From Chloroflexota bacterium (GTDB taxonomy: Bacteria > Chloroflexota > Anaerolineae > B4-G1 > SLSP01): a stretch of DNA of 8,268 nt. The notes below the pieces were generated by a model. It was not told where the DNA came from and made no database searches. It saw nothing but the letters and a program-made list of their open reading frames with translations. Of the stretch, positions 1-6,745 are shown piece by piece. Made by a program: the position numbers and the translations under genes. The stretch covers positions 1 to 8,268 of the forward strand of contig JAKJAE010000094.1 in NCBI GenBank assembly GCA_022707665.1, given 5' to 3'. The stretch's first letter is position 1, and each line of letters begins with the position of its first letter.

Positions 1-806
1 GCACTCTGTGGGAGCAGTATACGCGCTATATGCGCAACCTGATCCTCGAGGGTGACCTTGGGCCTTCTTTCATCAACTTCCCCACGCCGGTGTCGGAGCT
101 GATGGTCAAGGCGATCCCCTGGACGATCACGCTGCTGAGCGTCTCCATCGCCATCTCCTGGACCCTGGGGTTGGTGATTGGCTCGATCGCGGCCTGGTTC
201 CGCGATAATGCGATCAGTGACTTGATCACCAATATCGCCATCGGCCTCTCGCAGGTCCCGGCCTACTTGCTCGCGCTGTTCCTGGTCCTCTTCCTGGGGT
301 ACCAGTGGCGGCTGTTGCCCACCCGTGGGGCCTACGATGCGCAGTACGCGATCGGGTGGAACTGGCCCTTCATCAAGAGCGTGGTGAGTCACAGCATCCT
401 GCCCGCCTTGGCCATCGTCGTCGTGTCGCTCTCCGGCTGGATTCTGTCCACGCGCTCGTTGGTGATCAGCAACATCGGTGAGGACTACCTCCTTTATGCC
501 GAGGCCAAAGGGCTCAAGCCGCGCAAGATCATGATCGGCTACGCTCTGCGCAACGCGATGCTGCCGCAGGCCACGGGGTTGGCGTTGACGATGGGATCGA
601 TGATGAACGGCCAACTGCTCATCGAGAACATGTTCGTCTATCCGGGACTGGGCCAGGTGATGGGCCGTGCTGTCGGCATCTTCGACTACAACACGATGAT
701 GGGCATCATGATCCTCTCGGTCGTCAGCGTGATGACGGCAAGTCTGATCGTCGACTTGTTGCTGCCCGCGATCGATCCGCGCATCCGCACCGCCATCAGG
801 GCCTAG
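1..806 (+). CDS. DppB/OppB-type ABC transporter permease, 5' end outside window
   Basis: Inner-membrane channel subunit of a peptide/oligosaccharide-class ABC importer. The frame is already open at base 3 and reads TLWEQYTRYMRNL before the first ATG at base 30. That stretch, followed by GDLGPSF and a TPV segment, is typical of the interior of DppB proteins just after the first membrane helix, so base 30 is not the true start and perhaps 50-70 residues lie upstream. 267 residues are visible. Several hydrophobic helices follow. The ATPase-docking EAA loop lies at about 480-566 (EDYLLYAEAKGLKPRK, then RNAMLP), and the C-terminal IDPRIR is the usual ending of this family. The stop overlaps the ribosome binding site of the second permease, so the two are translationally coupled. 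Substrate cannot be read from the permease; peptides, opines or oligosaccharides are all known for this class. Confidence 0.95.
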   Translation, partial: TLWEQYTRYMRNLILEGDLGPSFINFPTPVSELMVKAIPWTITLLSVSIAISWTLGLVIGSIAAWFRDNAISDLITNIAIGLSQVPAYLLALFLVLFLGYQWRLLPTRGAYDAQYAIGWNWPFIKSVVSHSILPALAIVVVSLSGWILSTRSLVISNIGEDYLLYAEAKGLKPRKIMIGYALRNAMLPQATGLALTMGSMMNGQLLIENMFVYPGLGQVMGRAVGIFDYNTMMGIMILSVVSVMTASLIVDLLLPAIDPRIRTAIRA

Positions 807-810
807 GAGG
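805..810 (+). promoter_or_regulatory. Ribosome binding site overlapping the upstream stop codon
   Basis: AGGAGG is a full Shine-Dalgarno match placed 5 bases before the ATG at 816. Its first two bases are the last two bases of the TAG stop of the upstream permease, which couples translation of the two permeases and fixes the start of the second one. Confidence 0.85.
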
Positions 811-815
811 GTACC

Positions 816-1688
816 ATGCTGAGTTTTCTCAAGAGCTGCTGGCGCACCAGTGGTAAGTTCAGATTTGGCGTGATCGTGCTCGCCTTCCTGGTAGTGCTGG
901 CCATCGCCGCCCCACTCATCTACCGGCCCATCGTCGGCGATGTGAATCCCGCGCGGCCCGGAGCGTTTGCGCGCTGGATGCCCCCCTCGAGCGATCACCC
1001 GCTGGGCACCGATGGCCACGGCCGTGACCTGCTGACGGACTATCTGGCCGGCTTGCGCACGACCCTGCAGATCGGCTTCCTGGCTGGCGCGGTCGCATCG
1101 GCCGTCGGCATCATCATTGGCTTTTTCTCGGCCTATAAAGGCGGATGGGTCGACTCGGTGCTCCTCACCTTCACCAATATGCTCATCGTCATCCCGTCCT
1201 ATCCGATCCTGGTGGCGATCGCCCTGGTCACGCCCGAGCTCGGCATTACGGCCATGGCCCTGATCCTGGCCTTCTTCAGTTGGGCTTATTCAGCCCGGAC
1301 GATACGTGCCCAGGTCATGACGATGAAGGAGCGTCCCTATGTGGAGTTGGCCAAGGTCTCGGGCCAGAAAGACGTGGCGATCATCTTCACCGAGATCCTG
1401 CCCAACCTGACCCCCTACCTGCTGATGGGCTTTGCCTTCGCCGTGGTCGGTGCGATGGTGTCGGAGGTCGGCCTCGAGGCGATCGGCCTGGGGCCCTCCA
1501 ACATCATCACGTTGGGCTTGATGATCAACTTCGCCAACGGTTGGGGTGTGTACAGCATGGGGCGGCTGGAGGTTCTGCTGATTCCCGTAGGCGCCCTGAT
1601 CCTGATCTTCGTGGCGATTACGATGATCAACCGTGGTATGGAGGAGTATCTCAACCCACGCCTGCAGAAAGTGACCACGGAGAAGTAA
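816..1688 (+). CDS. DppC/OppC-type ABC transporter permease
   Basis: Second inner-membrane channel subunit, 290 residues, a normal length for DppC. The first membrane helix is at about residues 17-36, followed by the OppC hallmark HPLGTDGHGRDLL at 61-73 that opens the core permease domain. Further helices run at about 84-106, 119-138, 142-160, 200-222 and 250-271. The EAA loop that contacts the ATPase is at about 172-200 (ERPYVELAKVSGQKD, then ILPN), and the C-terminus ends in the family-typical EEYLNPRL. The start at 816 is supported by the AGGAGG site just upstream. The stop TAA shares one base with the ATG of the following ATPase. It should pair with the DppB-type permease to form the heterodimeric channel. 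No broken or missing motif is visible. Confidence 0.96.
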   Translation: MLSFLKSCWRTSGKFRFGVIVLAFLVVLAIAAPLIYRPIVGDVNPARPGAFARWMPPSSDHPLGTDGHGRDLLTDYLAGLRTTLQIGFLAGAVASAVGIIIGFFSAYKGGWVDSVLLTFTNMLIVIPSYPILVAIALVTPELGITAMALILAFFSWAYSARTIRAQVMTMKERPYVELAKVSGQKDVAIIFTEILPNLTPYLLMGFAFAVVGAMVSEVGLEAIGLGPSNIITLGLMINFANGWGVYSMGRLEVLLIPVGALILIFVAITMINRGMEEYLNPRLQKVTTEK

Positions 1689-2764
1689 TGATGAATGCAC
1701 AAGCGATGCCAAACGTGGATGAACAGACGCTGTTGGATATCAAAGGCCTGAAGATCTGGTACCGGACCACGCGGGGCAATGCCCAGGCGGTGGACGGTGT
1801 GGACCTGATCATCAAGCGTAACGAGATCTTTGGCCTGGCCGGGGAATCGGGATGTGGCAAGACGACGCTGGCCCGGGGCATTCTGGGACTGACCAAGCTG
1901 CCAGGTTACATTGAGGCAGGCGAAGCGATTTACTATCGCCAGGTCTCCGGATCGAGCACCGTGGGGCAGGATCTGCTTACTTTGCCCCCGCACGAGATGC
2001 GCCAGATGCGTTGGCGCAACATCGCCTACGTGCCCCAGGGGGCGATGAATGTGCTCAGTCCGACGCTGCGGATCGAGAAGCAGATCCTCGACGCGATCTA
2101 CGAGCACAGCGATATGTCCAAGGAGCAGGCGCGGGCCAGAATGCTCGAATGCATGGAGATGGTGGGCCTGGAGCCTACGGTGGCACGGATGTACCCGCAT
2201 GAGCTGTCCGGTGGGATGAAGCAGCGCGTGACCATCGCCGCGGCGATCTCGCTGAAGCCCGGCCTGATCATCGCCGACGAGCCCACGACGGCGCTGGACG
2301 TCAACGTTCAGCAGGTCATCCTGCAGGAGCTGAAGGATATCGCCGCAAGCCTGGGCGTGACCCTCATCTACGTGACCCACGATATGGCGGTACACGCCGA
2401 GATGGCGGACCGGATGGGGATCATGTACTCGGGGTTGATGGTCGAGGTAGCGCCGGTGATCGAGACCTTCAAGGAGCCGCTGCACCCCTATACGCAGGGG
2501 CTGATCGCTTCCATTCCGGCCATCGGCGGCGATCGCTCGCGCATGGTCGGCATCCCGGGCAACGCGCCGAGCCCGCTGGCCTGGCCGACGGGCTGCCGGT
2601 TCCACCCTCGCTGCCCCAAGGCGATGGAGATCTGCCGGGAGACAGTGCCTCCGATGCTTGAGGTGGCGTCCGGCCACTACGTGGCCTGTCATCTCTACCC
2701 GACGCCGATCTCGGGCGCCACGCCTGCTTCAGGCGCCACGCCTGCCCCTGAGGAGTTGAACTAA
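1688..2764 (+). CDS. DppD/OppD-type ABC transporter ATPase with C-terminal four-cysteine motif
   Basis: Cytoplasmic ATPase subunit, 358 residues. Walker A is GESGCGKT at 52-59, the Q-loop Gln is 117, the signature LSGGMKQ is at 173-179, Walker B is LIIADEP at 193-199 and the switch His is 231, so all ATP-binding elements are intact. The C-terminal oligopeptide-transporter domain carries Cys303, 309, 316 and 334 (C-x5-C-x6-C-x17-C), the spacing linked to a [4Fe-4S] cluster in DppD-type ATPases. I place the start at the ATG at 1688, which overlaps the permease stop (TAATG). GGAG at 1679-1682 serves it, and a second ATG at 1691 is equally possible. The same frame stays open much further upstream, but that part overlaps the permease and reads as low-complexity, non-family sequence. 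An odd point is a two-copy SGATPA repeat near the C-terminus. Confidence 0.96.
   Translation: MMNAQAMPNVDEQTLLDIKGLKIWYRTTRGNAQAVDGVDLIIKRNEIFGLAGESGCGKTTLARGILGLTKLPGYIEAGEAIYYRQVSGSSTVGQDLLTLPPHEMRQMRWRNIAYVPQGAMNVLSPTLRIEKQILDAIYEHSDMSKEQARARMLECMEMVGLEPTVARMYPHELSGGMKQRVTIAAAISLKPGLIIADEPTTALDVNVQQVILQELKDIAASLGVTLIYVTHDMAVHAEMADRMGIMYSGLMVEVAPVIETFKEPLHPYTQGLIASIPAIGGDRSRMVGIPGNAPSPLAWPTGCRFHPRCPKAMEICRETVPPMLEVASGHYVACHLYPTPISGATPASGATPAPEELN
2711..2746 (+). repeat. Two-copy 18-bp tandem repeat in the ATPase C-terminal tail
   Basis: Two adjacent 18-base units (2711-2728 and 2729-2746) match at 16 of 18 bases and encode SGATPA twice at residues 342-353 of the DppD-type ATPase. A core of 14 bases is identical. 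The repeat lies after the last cysteine of the four-cysteine motif, in a tail not expected to be needed for ATPase function, so it is probably a neutral slippage product. Confidence 0.75.
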
Positions 2765-3840
2765 TGACCGAGCTCAAGGAAAACGCACCGGTTCTCGATG
2801 TTCGGAATGTCTCGAAGATCTTCAACATTCCCACGCCAGGCTTCGAGCGGCAGTACATTGCTGCGGTCGACCAGGTTTCACTGATCTTGCAGGAGAAGCC
2901 GGCAAAGATCGTGTCGCTGGTCGGCGAGAGCGGCAGCGGCAAGACCACGCTGGCCCGGATTATGCTGGGGCTCACCCCGCCGACGCGTGGTGAGGTCCTG
3001 TATAAGGGCAAGCAGGTTGCGGAGCTGAACAAGGAAGAGTGGTGGGACTTCCGGCGCAACGTGCAGCCGATCTTCCAGGACCCTTTCGGTATCTACAATC
3101 CCTTCTACCGGGTTGATCGGGCGCTGGACATCACGATCAAGAACTTCGGCTTGGCCAGCTCCAACGATGAGATCTATGCACTCAAGGCCGAAGCCTTGCG
3201 CGCGGTGGACTTGCGTCCCGATGACGTGATCGGGCGCTACCCGCACCAGCTCAGTGGTGGCCAGTGCCAGCGCGTGATGTTGGCGCGCACACTCCTGCTG
3301 CGCCCGAAGATCATTGTCGCTGATGAGCCTGTCTCGATGATCGACGTGGCCGTCCGCATGCTCTTCCTCAACATTCTGTTGGACTTCCGCGATAAGTATG
3401 ACATCTCGTCGCTGATGATCACGCACGACCTGGCGACCGCCTACTACATGGGTGGCCCCATGGTGGTGTTGTGCTTTGGTCGCGCGGTGGAGTCGGGTGA
3501 CATCATGCAGTTGCTCAACAATCCCGCGCATCCCTATACCCAGCAGTTGTTGGCGGCGATTCCCACGCCCGATCCGACGCAGCGCTGGGAGACGCGAGCC
3601 AATGTGAAGATCACGGATCGCCCGCTGACCCACGAGGGCAAGAAGTGCGTGTACGCCGCGCGATGCCCCTATGCGATGCCGATCTGCTCGCAGCAGCGGC
3701 CGCCCGACTACATCGTCGAGGAAGGGCACTATGTGGCCTGCTTCCTCCACCAGGATAAGCCGAAGGTCAGCGAAGTGATGATGTCGGCCAAGGCGACGCG
3801 GCGCGCTGAGAAGGTCGCGCGCACGCACGGTGAGGACTGA
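2764..3840 (+). CDS. DppF/OppF-type ABC transporter ATPase with C-terminal four-cysteine motif
   Basis: Second cytoplasmic ATPase of the importer, 358 residues, partner of the DppD-type subunit. Walker A is GESGSGKT at 54-61, the Q-loop is FQDPFGIYNP with Gln105, the signature is LSGGQCQ at 163-169, Walker B is IIVADEP at 183-189 and the switch His is 221. The signature has Cys168 where Arg is usual, and the D-loop reads VSMID rather than the more usual SALD. Cys295, 301, 308 and 326 repeat the exact C-x5-C-x6-C-x17-C spacing of its partner. The ATG overlaps the previous TAA by one base, with AGGAG at 2751-2755 as its ribosome binding site. The last 30 residues form a charged, mostly basic tail without family motifs. 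It is the last gene of the coupled transporter set; the next start is 169 bases downstream. Confidence 0.96.
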   Translation: MTELKENAPVLDVRNVSKIFNIPTPGFERQYIAAVDQVSLILQEKPAKIVSLVGESGSGKTTLARIMLGLTPPTRGEVLYKGKQVAELNKEEWWDFRRNVQPIFQDPFGIYNPFYRVDRALDITIKNFGLASSNDEIYALKAEALRAVDLRPDDVIGRYPHQLSGGQCQRVMLARTLLLRPKIIVADEPVSMIDVAVRMLFLNILLDFRDKYDISSLMITHDLATAYYMGGPMVVLCFGRAVESGDIMQLLNNPAHPYTQQLLAAIPTPDPTQRWETRANVKITDRPLTHEGKKCVYAARCPYAMPICSQQRPPDYIVEEGHYVACFLHQDKPKVSEVMMSAKATRRAEKVARTHGED

Positions 3841-3844
3841 TCCA

Positions 3845-3891
3845 GCATAGGAGTCGTGACGCTACGTTACGTGATTATGGGGATCCTATGC
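3845..3891 (+). other. Nested hairpin 3' of the transporter genes
   Basis: GCATAGGA at 3845-3852 is the exact reverse complement of TCCTATGC at 3884-3891. Inside it CGTGAC (3855-3860) can pair with GTTACG (3866-3871) through six pairs, one of them G-U, around a 5-base loop. It starts 5 bases after the DppF-type stop. No T run follows, so it is not a classical terminator; it could protect the transporter mRNA 3' end or be part of a leader RNA. Confidence 0.45.
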
Positions 3892-3893
3892 GA

Positions 3894-3914
3894 CTGAGAC
3901 GGAGGACCGTCTAG
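3894..3914 (+). other. Second small hairpin with a tetraloop
   Basis: AGACGG (3897-3902) pairs perfectly with CCGTCT (3907-3912) around the loop AGGA. Two more pairs (CT at 3894-3895 with AG at 3913-3914) add to the stem if G3896 bulges out. It lies directly between the nested hairpin and the terminator-like hairpin. Confidence 0.4.
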
Positions 3915-3923
3915 GTGGCGAAC

Positions 3924-3970
3924 AGCCTGCAGAAATGGGTAGGTAACCAGACTCTGCGGGCTGTATTTTT
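3924..3970 (+). terminator. Probable intrinsic (Rho-independent) terminator or attenuator
   Basis: AGCCTGCAGA (3924-3933) can pair with TCTGCGGGCT (3953-3962) over ten base pairs with a single G-U pair. The 19-base loop may hold a small GGT/ACC stem. The 3' arm is followed at once by GTATTTTT, giving the T run expected of an intrinsic terminator on the + strand. It ends 39 bases before the ATG of the first dehydrogenase, leaving little room for a separate promoter, so it may instead act as a regulated attenuator. The long loop lowers confidence. Confidence 0.55.
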
Positions 3971-3989
3971 GGCACATTGTAGGCACATT
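3971..3989 (+). repeat. GGCACATT direct repeat with 11-bp period
   Basis: GGCACATT occurs at 3971-3978 and again at 3982-3989, so equivalent bases are 11 bp apart, about one helical turn. The pair sits between the terminator-like T run and the ribosome binding site of the dehydrogenase at 4010. The position would suit a protein binding site, but no regulator is known here. Confidence 0.35.
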
Positions 3990-4009
3990 TCAGGGAGGTC
4001 AGGAGATCG

Positions 4010-5059
4010 ATGAAACCACTTAAGCTAGCACTGATCGGAACTGGTGGCATTGCGCAGACGCACATGCGCGCGTTGGCCAAGACGGACCAGATCGAGGTCG
4101 TCGCGGTCTGCGACATCGTCGAGGAGAAAGCGGCCCGCACGGCCAAGGAGTATGGTGTCCCGAAGGTCTTCGTGGACTATCACGACATCCTTGAGATGGA
4201 TGAGGTCGAGGCCGTCAGTATCTGTACGTGGAACCAGGCGCACGCCGCCCCCGCCGTGGATGCACTCCATGCGGGCAAGCACGTCCTGGTCGAGAAGCCC
4301 ATGGCCGCCACCCTCGTCGACGCTACCGCCATGGCCAAGGCTGCCAAGGAGACCGGTTTGATTCTGATGGTCGGTGTCCAGCCGCGCTTTGGTTTCGCGC
4401 GCAAGACCGCGAAGGCCATCGCCGATTCGGGCGCTCTGGGCGACATCTACTACGCGGAAGCGGTGGCGTGCCGGCGCTGCGGTATCCCCGGTGGCAGCTT
4501 CATCCGCAAGGAGACCGCCGGAATCGGCACCGTGGCCGACATCGGTGTCTATGCGCTGGATGAGGTGCTCCACATCATGGGCCACCCGAAACCCGTGGCG
4601 GTGTCGGGTATCGCCAACAATCTGTTGGGCAAGACCCATCATCCCGTCGAGGGTTCCTGGAAATGGGTCCCCGAGGATCTGAGCGTCGAGGACTTCGGTG
4701 TTGCAAGCGTGCGCTTCGAGAACGGGGCGCTGATGGTCTTCAAGACCTCGTGGATCATGCACATGGACTCCCTGGGCACCAACCTGGTCCTGGGCACCAA
4801 GGCCGGCCTGAAGATGCACCCGCTGACGATCTTCACCCACCAGTACGAACGGTTGATCGATATCACGCCGCAGCAGGGTGACAGCAAGGATGGCGACCTC
4901 TTCCTGGCCAAGAATATGGCGTTCGCCGAGGCCATCTGGGAGGGCAAGCCATCCCCGATTCCCGCGCACGAGATGTTGATCACCAACGTGATCATCCAGG
5001 GCCTGATCGACTCGGCTGCTGCCGGTCGCGAGGTCGCGGTCTCGGTTCCCGAGATCTAG
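4010..5059 (+). CDS. Gfo/Idh/MocA family NAD(P)-dependent oxidoreductase (first copy)
   Basis: Predicted cytoplasmic dehydrogenase of 349 residues, a usual length, likely oxidising a hydroxyl of a sugar, sugar acid or cyclitol. The N-terminal Rossmann domain (about 1-125) has the nucleotide-binding loop GTGGIAQTH at 10-18 and the EKP motif at 95-97, with Lys96 as the expected catalytic residue. The C-terminal alpha/beta domain has RRCGIPGG at 155-162 and ADIGVYALD at 176-184. Asp177 is present, but the position usually held by the catalytic His is Tyr181, as in some glucose-fructose oxidoreductase-like members. There is no signal peptide. The start is fixed by AGGAG at 4001-4005, with a second GGAGG just upstream. 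The next gene begins 8 bases after its stop, so the two are probably cotranscribed. It is a clear paralogue of the truncated dehydrogenase at the right end. Substrate unknown. Confidence 0.93.
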   Translation: MKPLKLALIGTGGIAQTHMRALAKTDQIEVVAVCDIVEEKAARTAKEYGVPKVFVDYHDILEMDEVEAVSICTWNQAHAAPAVDALHAGKHVLVEKPMAATLVDATAMAKAAKETGLILMVGVQPRFGFARKTAKAIADSGALGDIYYAEAVACRRCGIPGGSFIRKETAGIGTVADIGVYALDEVLHIMGHPKPVAVSGIANNLLGKTHHPVEGSWKWVPEDLSVEDFGVASVRFENGALMVFKTSWIMHMDSLGTNLVLGTKAGLKMHPLTIFTHQYERLIDITPQQGDSKDGDLFLAKNMAFAEAIWEGKPSPIPAHEMLITNVIIQGLIDSAAAGREVAVSVPEI

Positions 5060-5067
5060 GTTTGTTG

Positions 5068-6681
5068 ATGTCGCGCTGGACGTCTTCCTGGAGTCGCAGC
5101 CTATGCCTGTTAGGGGTGAGCGTTGTGCTGATGTGCGTTAGTGCATGCTCGGGCTCTGGCTCCCCGGGAGCGGGCCGCTCGGAAGCGGGCGCGCATCCGT
5201 CGTCTGGCCTTGAGACGCTCTGGGTCGTCGACCCGGAGCGTCTCAATCCCGCCGAGCAGACGTTGGTTCTGACGCTGCAGGGCCTGGTGGCCGAAGGGCC
5301 CTCGGCGATCTGGATCAAGGATGTGGGAATGGTCGCTCTGGTCCTGGAGGATCTCGTCGCGGAGGGCGTCCAGGCCCGGGACGCGGGGTCGGTCTGGGAC
5401 CTTGTCTCGCAGTTTCGCGATGCGATCGCCGGCATAGTGCTCTACGATCTGGGTACCGATAGCATCAACGTCGCCACATCGCTCTGCGGCCCGCTGCAGG
5501 CCATCGCCATCGATAGCTCACTGCAGGCGGAGGCTGAAGGCGCAGGGCTCGAAGTCCTGGCCGACGTCCGCGGGATGGATGAGGTCCAGGCCTTTGTCGA
5601 GTACGGGTCGCTCTTTTCGGCCAATGCTGGAACGGAGGACCGTCCTGCGCTGTTGATCGAACAGGCCGAGACCAAGAATGCTCACTTGCGCGACTTTGCG
5701 GTCGCCCACCGGGCGTTCACCGTCTATGGGTTGGATCCGGAGGATCACGCGCGAATCGCCACCGCGCTGGGTCATGACCTGACAGCCTTTGGATGGGGGC
5801 CGGACGAATACGAGTGGATACTCCAGATCAGCAGCGAGGGCGGTGCGGGCATCCCTGCGGACTGGTCACGCAATCTGTCGGTGCTCCAGCGTGTCCCGGC
5901 CACGCTGCCCGAACGCCCGCACCCGACGGTCCATCCCGCGCGTGAGGGAGAGCGCATCGTCGCCTTCGTGATGAGCGATGGAGACAACATTCAGTGGATG
6001 GGAGGGCAGTTCGTCTCTGCTGAAGGTTTCTGGGCAAGCCCTCGGCGAGGGGAGTTTGCCATGACGTGGGAGATGGCGCCTCTGCTGGCGGAGGTATATC
6101 CGCGAGCCCTGGCCCACTTCTACCAGACCGCAAGCAGCGGTCGTGCAGTCGATGACTTTGTCGCCGGCCCGAGCGGGGTCGGGTATGCGTTTCACAACTA
6201 CCTCCCGGATCGAGGGGCCTTCGCCCGGCGTACGGCTGCCGCGATGAAGGCCACCGATCTGACGATCACCACAATGCTGAACGCCAACGGGGGGATGGAG
6301 CAGAGCGCCGAGTTGTTGGCGCAGCCTGAGATCATGGGCGTGATCTACAAGGACTACGCGCCCTACAACGCCAAGGAGGGCCGTATCTTCTGGCACGAGG
6401 GCAAACCGTGTGTGAGCTACCGGTATCTGCTCTGGGACCCGTCGTACAGGAATAGCCCGGAGGGCGTGGCCGAGGCCATCGCCGGTCTGCCGGCTTCACC
6501 GCAGACCGACCAAAACAGCTATGCCCTCATCAACGTCCACGCGTGGTCGTTTGAGGAGATTGGCGGGCCGATGGAGGCTGTCGCACGCACCATCGAGCTC
6601 TTGCCGCCCAGGACCCGCGTGGTCACTGCAGAGGAACTCATCGTTCTCCTGCGGGAGAGCTTTGGGGTGCCCGTTCAGTAG
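5068..6681 (+). CDS. Secreted lipoprotein, GxGYxYP-type putative glycoside hydrolase
   Basis: A 537-residue protein counted from the ATG at 5068. The N-terminus has a basic start, a hydrophobic run (about 11-26) and the lipobox VSAC ending at Cys27, so it should be exported and lipid-anchored. A Ser/Gly/Ala-rich linker follows to about residue 48. The middle (about 50-290) fits the N-terminal region of GxGYxYP proteins. The C-terminal domain (about 295-530) shows FVMSDGDNIQWM at 300-311, TWEMAP at 333-338 and the family motif in the form GVGYAFHNYLP at 370-380, with NVHAWSF at 489-495. The family is only predicted to act on glycosides, so activity is unproven. Two TTG codons at 5062 and 5065 are alternative starts; I prefer ATG. 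The ribosome binding site is weak (AGG at 5058-5060, overlapping the previous stop), which suggests coupling to the dehydrogenase upstream. Confidence 0.85.
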   Translation: MSRWTSSWSRSLCLLGVSVVLMCVSACSGSGSPGAGRSEAGAHPSSGLETLWVVDPERLNPAEQTLVLTLQGLVAEGPSAIWIKDVGMVALVLEDLVAEGVQARDAGSVWDLVSQFRDAIAGIVLYDLGTDSINVATSLCGPLQAIAIDSSLQAEAEGAGLEVLADVRGMDEVQAFVEYGSLFSANAGTEDRPALLIEQAETKNAHLRDFAVAHRAFTVYGLDPEDHARIATALGHDLTAFGWGPDEYEWILQISSEGGAGIPADWSRNLSVLQRVPATLPERPHPTVHPAREGERIVAFVMSDGDNIQWMGGQFVSAEGFWASPRRGEFAMTWEMAPLLAEVYPRALAHFYQTASSGRAVDDFVAGPSGVGYAFHNYLPDRGAFARRTAAAMKATDLTITTMLNANGGMEQSAELLAQPEIMGVIYKDYAPYNAKEGRIFWHEGKPCVSYRYLLWDPSYRNSPEGVAEAIAGLPASPQTDQNSYALINVHAWSFEEIGGPMEAVARTIELLPPRTRVVTAEELIVLLRESFGVPVQ

Positions 6682-6688
6682 TTGGGCA

Positions 6689-6724
6689 TCAGAAGCATCA
6701 CCATAGTCACCGTATTCACATCAC
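6689..6724 (+). repeat. Weak 9-bp periodic TCA repeat in an intergenic gap
   Basis: TCA recurs every 9 bases at 6689, 6698, 6707 and 6716, and the middle two units (TCACCATAG, TCACCGTAT) match at 7 of 9 bases. The whole gap (6682-6745) has no convincing promoter hexamers or hairpin. This may be chance or a degenerate operator. Confidence 0.2.
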
Positions 6725-6733
6725 AGTAGAGAC

Positions 6734-6739
6734 GAGGAG
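6734..6739 (+). promoter_or_regulatory. Ribosome binding site of the second dehydrogenase
   Basis: GAGGAG lies 6 bases before the ATG at 6746, an ideal spacing that fixes this start. It matters here because the protein's N-terminus has an unusual nucleotide-binding loop that might otherwise suggest a wrong start. Confidence 0.75.
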
Positions 6740-6745
6740 AGCTAA

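Noticed and set aside
30..32. ATG as the start of the DppB-type permease
   Set aside because: The frame is open and family-like before it, the first membrane helix would be missing, and there is no ribosome binding site upstream.
1145..1687. Upstream extension of the DppD-type ATPase frame, open from 1145
   Set aside because: It overlaps the well-supported DppC-type permease and encodes low-complexity His/Arg/Gly-rich sequence with no family similarity; ATP-binding domains of this family begin about where the ATG at 1688 places it.
1415..2692. Long open frame on the minus strand (425 codons)
   Set aside because: It lies antisense to the permease and ATPase genes, and its product is His/Arg-rich with no recognisable motif, as expected for a mirror frame in GC-rich DNA.
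2878..3828. Long open frame on the minus strand opposite the DppF-type ATPase
   Set aside because: It is an antisense shadow with biased His/Arg composition and no domain motif.
3866..3947. Possible GTTAC/GTAAC pairing between the nested hairpin and the terminator loop, as an antiterminator
   Set aside because: Only five base pairs with no extension, which is too little to claim without covariation.
3969..3998. TTGGCA as a -35 box for the first dehydrogenase
   Set aside because: No AT-rich -10 hexamer stands about 17 bases downstream; that place is the GC-rich ribosome binding site region.
4025..4969. Long open frame on the minus strand opposite the first dehydrogenase
   Set aside because: Same antisense-shadow character; the + strand gene has complete Gfo/Idh/MocA motifs.
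6682..6718. TTGGGC and nearby TAT-containing hexamers as a promoter for the second dehydrogenase
   Set aside because: Spacing and sequence of any -10 candidate are poor; I cannot support a promoter here.
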